Part shown: in pieces, positions 57,692 through 64,000 of the stretch
Position numbering within the stretch: the stretch's first letter is position 1
How the letters are laid out: each line of letters opens with the position of its first letter
NCBI RefSeq assembly: GCF_000757425.2
Contig: NZ_JPKR02000001.1
Location: 124,001 to 188,000, forward strand
Length of the DNA: 64,000 bases
Reading direction: 5' to 3'
DNA from: Tatumella morbirosei
Lineage (GTDB): Bacteria; Pseudomonadota; Gammaproteobacteria; Enterobacterales; Enterobacteriaceae
The notes under the pieces: model-generated
The model's input: the letters and a program-made list of their open reading frames with translations, nothing else
Told to the model about the DNA's origin: nothing
Database searches by the model: none
Position numbers and translations under genes: made by a program

Positions 57692-60600
57692 ATGAATAAA
57701 CAACGTTATCGCATTATTTTCAGCCAGCCTCGTCAGTCGTTAATGGTGGTGGCTGATATCGCCGGTCTGGCGGGGCGTTCTCCTTCATCTTCCTTCGGAC
57801 GAGCACTCAGAGACTCCTCCCGCCTTTGTCTGCTAAGTCGTCTCCGGTTTGCGATATTGCTGACTCTGAACTGCGTCAGTTTTACCCCGCAGGCTGCGAT
57901 TATTGCCGACAGAACGGCGCCTGCCGGCCAGCAACCCACGGTGATTAGCACTGCCAGCGGTGTGGAGCAGGTAAATATTCGTACTCCGGGGGCCGGAGGT
58001 GTGTCCCGCAATGTCTTCAGCCGTTTTGATGTCGACAGTAAAGGGGTCGTGCTGAACAATTCGCATGCCGATACCCGTACCAGTATTGCCGGAATGGTCA
58101 CCGCCAATCCCTGGCTCGCCGGGGGCGAAGCTAAAATTATTCTCAATGAGGTAAATGCCCGCGATCCCAGCCAGCTTAACGGCTTTATCGAAGTCGCCGG
58201 TAAGCAGGCACAGGTAGTGATCGCTAATCCGGCCGGCATTACCTGCAGTGGCTGCGGATTTATTAACGCCAACCGCGCCACATTAACTACCGGTCAGGTA
58301 CAAATCAGTGAGGGGAATCTGACGGGCTATCGGGTGTCTCAGGGTGAGATCGCCATTGGTCCGGGGGGAATGGATACCAGCCGTCAGGATCATACCGATC
58401 TGATCTCCCGTACCGTCAAAATTAATGCGGCACTCTGGGCAAAGGATCTGCGGATCACTGCGGGGCGTAACCAGGTGGACGCAGGAAACCGGCAGGTTTC
58501 CAGCCTGCAGGGTGACTCTGGCACCCGACCGGCACTGGCGATCGATGTTGCGCTGCTGGGCGGAATGTATGCCAATAAGATCAAACTGTTGGGCACCGAA
58601 AAAGGGGTTGGTGTCCATAATGCCGGTAATATCGGTGTCTCCGCCGGGAATGTCGAACTGACCGCGGACGGGAAAATTGTTAACCGCGGAAATATTGACA
58701 GCAGCGGTAACCTGGCCCTGAGTTCTGCAACGGGAATCAGCAACAGTGGTGCGGTGTATGCCGCAGGCAACGTCGGGTTATCTGCAGACGGCAAAATTAG
58801 CAACCAGGGAACAATCTACAGCGATAGTCAGTTAAGCCTGAGTTCTGCGTCTGACATCAGCAACAGCGGCAGTATGTATGCCAACGGTAATGCGCAACTG
58901 AGCAGTCAGAGGATGCTGGATAATTCCGGCACACTGAAGGCGAAGGGTGATCTGCAGGTGCGTAGTACCACCTTTGCCGCCCGTCAGGGCAGTGCGATAG
59001 CAGCAGGGGCGGGTGCCGACGGGCAGGTTAACCGTACCGGGAATCTCAGTATTCTGGCCAGTGATCAACTGCAGTCTGAAGGACGATTGCTGGCGGGGGG
59101 CGAGCTGGCGCTCAGGGGTCAGCAGATAGTACTGAATGGCAGCGAAACTTCAGCGGACAGGGTAGTAATTGACAGCGGTGAACAGGGGCTGCGGCTCAGC
59201 AACCAAACCCTGGTACAGGCGCATCGCCAGCTTGTAGTGACCAGCCGGGGCGCTTTGCTGAACGACCGTAGCCAGTTGAATACAGCAGGCAGTGCGGAAG
59301 TTTCGGTCAGCGGACTGCTGGATAATCGCGGAAAAATCACCGCCGCTGAGGGACTGAAGGTGAATTCTGCTGAGCTGATGAATGATATTGCGGGTGAAAT
59401 CACTGGCAATCACACCCGTATCACCACGGTTTCCACCCTCACCAACCAGGGTCTGATTGATGGCGGAGACAGCTGGGTGCAGAGCGGGCATCTGATAAAT
59501 CAGGGCAGTGGCCGGATCTACGCTGACCGGTTGTCGGTTGCCACCGTAACTCTGGATAATCTGGCCCGGAATAACACTGCCGCCACTCTGGCAGGTCGTC
59601 AGCAGCTGGATATTGGCGCACAGCAGATTAATAACGATAACCATTCACTGATCTATAGCGGCGGGGATCTGCGGATAGGTGGCTGGCTGAATACCCACGG
59701 ACAGGCAGAAGGTGCAGCTGTTTCACTGGTGAATCATGCGGCAACCCTGGAAGCCATGGGGAACCTGTCACTGGCGGCAGACAGTATCGTTAACCGGAAT
59801 GCGGGGCTGGAGACTCAACTGACCGTCACAGAAAATGCCCGTTATCACGAGGCAGTGCTGAAGGGCGAAATTACCCGCTATCACTGGGACGATATTGATA
59901 CCAGCTATAAAAATAAATATAACGTTCAGGATGCCATTATGCCGGATGGCAGCCGGAATAATGATTTTTACGAGTATGACTATCAGCGGGTGGTGACAGA
60001 GACTGAAGTCACTTTCAGTGATCCCGGCAAGATTCTGGCGGGCGGCAATTTACTGTTGTCCGGAGGACAACTGGATAATTATGACAGCCAGATCATCGCC
60101 GGTGGCTCGCTGAATGCAGCTGCGGGGCTGGCGATGAACAATATCGCGACGACCGGAGTGCGGATCACCCGTGATAGCGGATCGCTGACTCACTGGTACG
60201 CCAAAAAGAAAAAACGAAAAAATGGATCGGTAAAAACCTCCCAGGGTAAAAAGCGCACCAGTTATCACCCGGAAGCGGTCACTGAGACCATCGATCCCGG
60301 GGTCAGCCGGATCGTCGGGAATCAGTCAGTGGCGGGTAGCGCAGGGATCCCTGGCGATCGTTCTGTGGCTGAGGTGCTGGAAATTGCCCGTTTACCCGAA
60401 AGTAGTCTGTTTCGTGTTCAGCCAGATGCGCTGAACGGCTATCTGGTGGAAACCGATCCGCGTTTTACCCAACGCCAGCAGTGGATTGGCAGTGACTACA
60501 TGCTCAGTGCGCTGAAACAGGATCACAATCAGGTTCTTAAACGGCTTGGGGATGGCTATTACGAACAACAGCTACTGCGCGAACAGATAACCCAACAAAC

Positions 60601-63600
60601 CGGCCAGCGTTACCTTAACGGTTATCACAATGATAACGACCAGTTTAAGGCTCTGATGAATGCCGGGATAACTTTTGCCGGGCAATATTCTCTGGTTCCC
60701 GGGGTAGCTCTCACCGCTGAACAGATGGCGCTACTGACCAGTGATATGGTCTGGATGGTAAAACGCGAGGTAACCCTTGCGGATGGCAGCCGGCAGACCG
60801 TACTGACGCCGCAGCTTTATCTGCAAACTACCCGCGGGCATCCTCTGACCAGCGCAGTTATCTCCGGGAAACAGCTGGTGATGGATACCGGGCAGGCATT
60901 GATCAACAGTGGCAATCTGCTGGCACAACAGGATCTGAGCATTAAGGCCGCTTCGGTGGTTAACCTCGGGAGGATGACCGCACAACAGCTAACCCTGACC
61001 AGCCAGGGGGATGTCATAAATCAGGGCGGAGTATTGGAGGCAGGGAAAGCCCTGCAGATAGCGGCGGGTGGCAATCTTATCAGCCGTAGTACGCTGGCGA
61101 GTACAGAGGATCAACAGATGATTGACCGGCAGGCCGGCATTTATCTGCAGGATGCCGAAGGGACACTACGTTTATCGGCAGCAGATACTCTCCGGCTGAC
61201 CGCCAGCCAGCTGAACAGCGCCGGCAATGTGGTATTGCAGGCCGGACAGGACCTGTTGCTGGATGTGCTAACCATCACCGGCAGCGAATACAGTGATTTT
61301 GGCGGAAGTAATACCCGCAGCCTGAGCTGGCAACAGGATAAAGCAACGGCTGTCAGCAGTGGTGGCGATATGACACTCTCTGCCGGGCGTAATCTGACGG
61401 CGCAGGCCGCAGAGGTTATTGCCGGGGGGCATTTGTCGGCAGCGGCCGGACAGGATTTACAACTGCTGGCCGGGAATACCCGCTGGCATCTGACCGAACA
61501 CAGTAAGCAGAGCAGTGGCTCCGCTATCAGCAAAGAAACCCGCGAAAGTCACGATGAAATACAGGTCAGTCAGGCAACCGGCTCGCAGTTTAGCGGTCAT
61601 TCGGTCGAGTTGCGTTCGGGGCAATCGCTGAAAGTTCAGGGAAGCCGTGTTGCCGGAGATAACAATGTCAGTCTTTCTGCAGGGACTTCTCTGATCCTGA
61701 GCGGTGCGGCGGAAAGCCGTGAAGAAACTCACTGGAGCAAACTCAAGAGCAGTGGTCTGTCCGGTACCGGTGGCGTAGGGGTAAGCATAGGATCGCAAAG
61801 CCTGAAGATAACCGATAGCGGAGCCTCTGAGGGTAGCAAAGCCAGTATGCTGGGCAGTATCGACGGGGACCTCAACCTGAGGGCCGGTGACACTCTGACT
61901 GTGAGTGGCGCTGACTTACTGGCCGGAAATGATCTTAGTTTGTCAGCCCGCCAGGTCGATATTCTGGCGGAAGAAACCCGCAGCCAGCAGAAGCGTACTG
62001 TTGAACAAAAACAGAGTGGTTTTACTCTGGCTATATCAGGCGCCGCAGGCAGTCTGGTGAATTCCGCGATTTCGGGGATTAAGCAAGCCACAGAGCAAAG
62101 CAGCGGGCGGGTTGCCGTTCTGGAAAATATGAAAACGGCCCTGAGTGCGACACAGGCGGTTCAGAGTGTCCGGCTGGCGGAGGCCAGTGGTGGCGGGGTG
62201 ACCAGTGTGATTGGGCTAAATCTCTCTTATGGCAGCCAGTCTTCAACCTCGGAACAGACCAGTCAACAGGTGGTGAGTGAGGGCAGTAGCCTCGCCGCCG
62301 CAAATCATCTGACAATTCAGGCCACCGGCGGCGATATCAATATACAGGGCAGCCGTTTGCAGGCGGGAAATACCCTCGACCTGCAGGCGCAACGTGATGT
62401 GAATTTAATCTCCGCAGAAAACAGCTGGCAACAGCAAGGCCGGAATGAGAGTCATGGCAGTTCGGTGGGGGCTGCGGTGACCGGCGGCGGATTCACGATT
62501 AATGCTTCGGTGAACCGGGGAAAAGGGCATGAGAACGGGCAGGGAGTCTCCCACAGTGAGACGGTAATAAATGCCGGGCATGCGCTGAATATCAGTAGTG
62601 GTCGTGATATTACCCTGCAGGGGGCACAGGCCAGTGCAGATGCAGTTACCGTCAGGGCGGGCAGTCATCTGACACTGAGCAGTGAACAGGACAGTGATGA
62701 CTATGATATGCAGCAGAAAAATATCAGTGCCGGAGCCAGTGCCGGTAGCGGCTCGGCCAGCGCGTCATATACCGCCAGCAAAGATAGCATGCGTAGCCGT
62801 TATCAGTCGGTACAGGAGCAGACCGGGATCTTTGCCGGTCAGGGAGGATTTACCATTGATACCGGCGGACATACTCAGCTGAACGGTGCCGTGATAAGTT
62901 CCACTGCATCGGCCGAAAAAAATAGCCTGAATACCGGTACTCTGGGTTTTTCCGACATACAAAACCAGGCCGAATACCGTGTGAGTCATCAGGCAAGTGG
63001 GGCTGCCGGAGGTGTCGGTATCAATCCCGGGCAACTGGTGGCAGGACAACTGGTCACCAGCATGGCCAGCCAGTTACTGAGTGGCATGAACGATTCGGAC
63101 AGTGACAGCTCAGTGACTGGTTCTGCTGTCAGCGCCGGGACTCTCAGTATTCGTGATACTCAACAGCAGTCACAGGACCCTGATACGCTCAGTCGTGATG
63201 TTGCTAATGCGCATCAGGCATTATCAGTGATCTTTAATAAAGAACAGCAACAGGAACGGCTAAAAGCCGCTCAGTTGATTAGCGAAATTGGCATGCAGAT
63301 CAGTGATATTGTCCTGATACAAGGGGCGATTATGGCCAGTAAAGATGCCAGCCAGCAATCTGCTGCAGCAACGCCTGAACAACGGGAGCAAGCCAAAGCC
63401 CGCTGGGAGCAAAAAAATCCTGGCAGTACTGCCAGCGAACAGGACATCAGTGGTCAGCTGTATAATGACTTTTATAACCAGTCACTTAACCAAAGTGGAA
63501 TGGGGACCGGTGGCGGCATTCAAAAAGTGATTCAGGCCGCTGCTGCGGCTGTTCAGGGACTGGCAGGGGGCGATATCGGCCAGGCGGTCGCCGGAGGCGC

Positions 63601-64000
63601 TGCGCCCTATATTGCCGGGGTCATAGGTAACAGCGGGCTGGACATTACCGGCAAAACCCTGGCCCATGCGGCGGTAAATGCCGCATTCTCAGCAGTACAG
63701 GGCAACAATGCACTGGCCGGCGCTGTGGGAGCCGCCGCCGGCGAGATCACAGGGATTATTGCCACCGATGCCTATGGCAAACCGGTGAGTGAACTGAGTG
63801 AAGGTGAAAAACAAACCGTTAGCGCGCTGGCGACCCTCGCCGCCGGACTGGCGGGCGGTGTAACCGGAGACAGCAGCAGCGCAGCACTTTCCGCAGCACA
63901 GGCTGGGAAAACTACGGTTGAGAATAACTTCCTTGGGAATACCTCTTCGGCAAAACTGGATAAAGCCGTGGAAAAAATAAAACAGGGTGATAAGTCACTG
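57692..64000 (+). CDS. cdiA: CdiA-type contact-dependent inhibition exoprotein (partial, toxin end missing)
   Basis: The frame is open for 2,103 codons to the window edge. It starts with an extended signal region (MNKQRYRIIFSQPRQSLMVV, about 1-70). A two-partner-secretion domain follows, with ANPAGITCSGCGFINANRAT near 178-197. Long filamentous-haemagglutinin repeats come next (NxG-rich strands). The receptor-binding-type segment YLVETDPRFTQRQQWIGSDY is near 916. More repeats follow, then a pretoxin region with VENN at codons 2076-2079 (63917-63928). In CdiA the variable toxin begins after VENN, so it lies beyond 64000, as would the immunity gene. No cdiB transporter gene precedes it. Whether this is CDI or plain adhesin depends on the missing end. 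Confidence 0.88.
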   Translation, partial: MNKQRYRIIFSQPRQSLMVVADIAGLAGRSPSSSFGRALRDSSRLCLLSRLRFAILLTLNCVSFTPQAAIIADRTAPAGQQPTVISTASGVEQVNIRTPGAGGVSRNVFSRFDVDSKGVVLNNSHADTRTSIAGMVTANPWLAGGEAKIILNEVNARDPSQLNGFIEVAGKQAQVVIANPAGITCSGCGFINANRATLTTGQVQISEGNLTGYRVSQGEIAIGPGGMDTSRQDHTDLISRTVKINAALWAKDLRITAGRNQVDAGNRQVSSLQGDSGTRPALAIDVALLGGMYANKIKLLGTEKGVGVHNAGNIGVSAGNVELTADGKIVNRGNIDSSGNLALSSATGISNSGAVYAAGNVGLSADGKISNQGTIYSDSQLSLSSASDISNSGSMYANGNAQLSSQRMLDNSGTLKAKGDLQVRSTTFAARQGSAIAAGAGADGQVNRTGNLSILASDQLQSEGRLLAGGELALRGQQIVLNGSETSADRVVIDSGEQGLRLSNQTLVQAHRQLVVTSRGALLNDRSQLNTAGSAEVSVSGLLDNRGKITAAEGLKVNSAELMNDIAGEITGNHTRITTVSTLTNQGLIDGGDSWVQSGHLINQGSGRIYADRLSVATVTLDNLARNNTAATLAGRQQLDIGAQQINNDNHSLIYSGGDLRIGGWLNTHGQAEGAAVSLVNHAATLEAMGNLSLAADSIVNRNAGLETQLTVTENARYHEAVLKGEITRYHWDDIDTSYKNKYNVQDAIMPDGSRNNDFYEYDYQRVVTETEVTFSDPGKILAGGNLLLSGGQLDNYDSQIIAGGSLNAAAGLAMNNIATTGVRITRDSGSLTHWYAKKKKRKNGSVKTSQGKKRTSYHPEAVTETIDPGVSRIVGNQSVAGSAGIPGDRSVAEVLEIARLPESSLFRVQPDALNGYLVETDPRFTQRQQWIGSDYMLSALKQDHNQVLKRLGDGYYEQQLLREQITQQTGQRYLNGYHNDNDQFKALMNAGITFAGQYSLVPGVALTAEQMALLTSDMVWMVKREVTLADGSRQTVLTPQLYLQTTRGHPLTSAVISGKQLVMDTGQALINSGNLLAQQDLSIKAASVVNLGRMTAQQLTLTSQGDVINQGGVLEAGKALQIAAGGNLISRSTLASTEDQQMIDRQAGIYLQDAEGTLRLSAADTLRLTASQLNSAGNVVLQAGQDLLLDVLTITGSEYSDFGGSNTRSLSWQQDKATAVSSGGDMTLSAGRNLTAQAAEVIAGGHLSAAAGQDLQLLAGNTRWHLTEHSKQSSGSAISKETRESHDEIQVSQATGSQFSGHSVELRSGQSLKVQGSRVAGDNNVSLSAGTSLILSGAAESREETHWSKLKSSGLSGTGGVGVSIGSQSLKITDSGASEGSKASMLGSIDGDLNLRAGDTLTVSGADLLAGNDLSLSARQVDILAEETRSQQKRTVEQKQSGFTLAISGAAGSLVNSAISGIKQATEQSSGRVAVLENMKTALSATQAVQSVRLAEASGGGVTSVIGLNLSYGSQSSTSEQTSQQVVSEGSSLAAANHLTIQATGGDINIQGSRLQAGNTLDLQAQRDVNLISAENSWQQQGRNESHGSSVGAAVTGGGFTINASVNRGKGHENGQGVSHSETVINAGHALNISSGRDITLQGAQASADAVTVRAGSHLTLSSEQDSDDYDMQQKNISAGASAGSGSASASYTASKDSMRSRYQSVQEQTGIFAGQGGFTIDTGGHTQLNGAVISSTASAEKNSLNTGTLGFSDIQNQAEYRVSHQASGAAGGVGINPGQLVAGQLVTSMASQLLSGMNDSDSDSSVTGSAVSAGTLSIRDTQQQSQDPDTLSRDVANAHQALSVIFNKEQQQERLKAAQLISEIGMQISDIVLIQGAIMASKDASQQSAAATPEQREQAKARWEQKNPGSTASEQDISGQLYNDFYNQSLNQSGMGTGGGIQKVIQAAAAAVQGLAGGDIGQAVAGGAAPYIAGVIGNSGLDITGKTLAHAAVNAAFSAVQGNNALAGAVGAAAGEITGIIATDAYGKPVSELSEGEKQTVSALATLAAGLAGGVTGDSSSAALSAAQAGKTTVENNFLGNTSSAKLDKAVEKIKQGDKSL

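Overview
The window looks like chromosomal DNA of a gamma-proteobacterium of the order Enterobacterales. It carries an E. coli-like lacI-lacZ-lacY locus with recognisable lac operators, a complete mtlA-mtlD-mtlR mannitol operon behind several CRP sites, and a BtsS/BtsR-BtsT pyruvate-sensing and uptake locus. The genus cannot be settled from the sequence. Most of the DNA is moderately GC-rich. Two stretches, about 15.8-22.9 kb and 41.7-45.6 kb, are visibly more AT-rich and look acquired.

Layout. (1) 0-8 kb: probable organosulfur use. A sulfatase tail is followed by an MFS transporter, three tandem SfnB/DszC-like flavin oxidoreductases, an FMN-dependent NtaA/SnaA-type monooxygenase, and a fourth SfnB-like gene on the opposite strand. 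(2) 8-14 kb: lac locus (lacY, lacZ, lacI; no lacA). (3) 14-15.7 kb: two unrecognised genes, one encoding a zinc-ribbon membrane protein. (4) 15.7-22.9 kb: AT-rich insert with a LysR regulator, a DoeB-like deacylase, an MFS carrier, a metallo-beta-lactamase-fold gene broken by an in-frame stop, a RidA-like protein and a decayed IS3-family element whose ends can be placed. (5) 23-28 kb: aldo-keto reductase, zinc alcohol dehydrogenase, NepI-like exporter and secreted cyclophilin-like protein, divergent from a LysR regulator. (6) 28-29.7 kb: GNAT acetyltransferase and a RES/Xre toxin-antitoxin pair with a clear operator. (7) 29.8-40.8 kb: a GntR-controlled catabolic island (SDR, GntR regulator, amino-acid-type ABC transporter, M20 hydrolase, enolase-superfamily enzyme, frameshifted M24 enzyme, DapA-like lyase, orphan glutamine amidotransferase, aminotransferase). 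(8) 40.8-45.5 kb: PhzF-like enzyme, then an AT-rich defence-like pair (ATPase plus HNH nuclease, Septu/PtuAB-like) next to a second copy of the GNAT gene. (9) 45.8-51.6 kb: btsS-btsR convergent with yjiA-yjiX-btsT. (10) 52-56 kb: mtlADR. (11) 57-64 kb: an OmpX/Ail-like barrel and the first 2,103 codons of a CdiA-type exoprotein, which runs off the window about 25 codons after its VENN motif.

How the parts work together. LacI and CRP control lactose uptake and cleavage. CRP also appears to control mannitol uptake. BtsS/BtsR probably switch on btsT through direct repeats upstream of that gene. The GntR island probably imports and breaks down an amino-acid-like or N-acylated compound, and a recurring ATTGTAT motif in its promoters suggests a shared operator. 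Three catabolic genes carry probable inactivating changes: a nonsense codon, and two one-base shifts in A7 tracts. This points to recent decay, phase-variable tracts or sequence error. The least familiar parts are the 30-41 kb catabolic island, the Septu-like pair with a long N-terminal extension, and the CdiA whose toxin lies just beyond the right edge.
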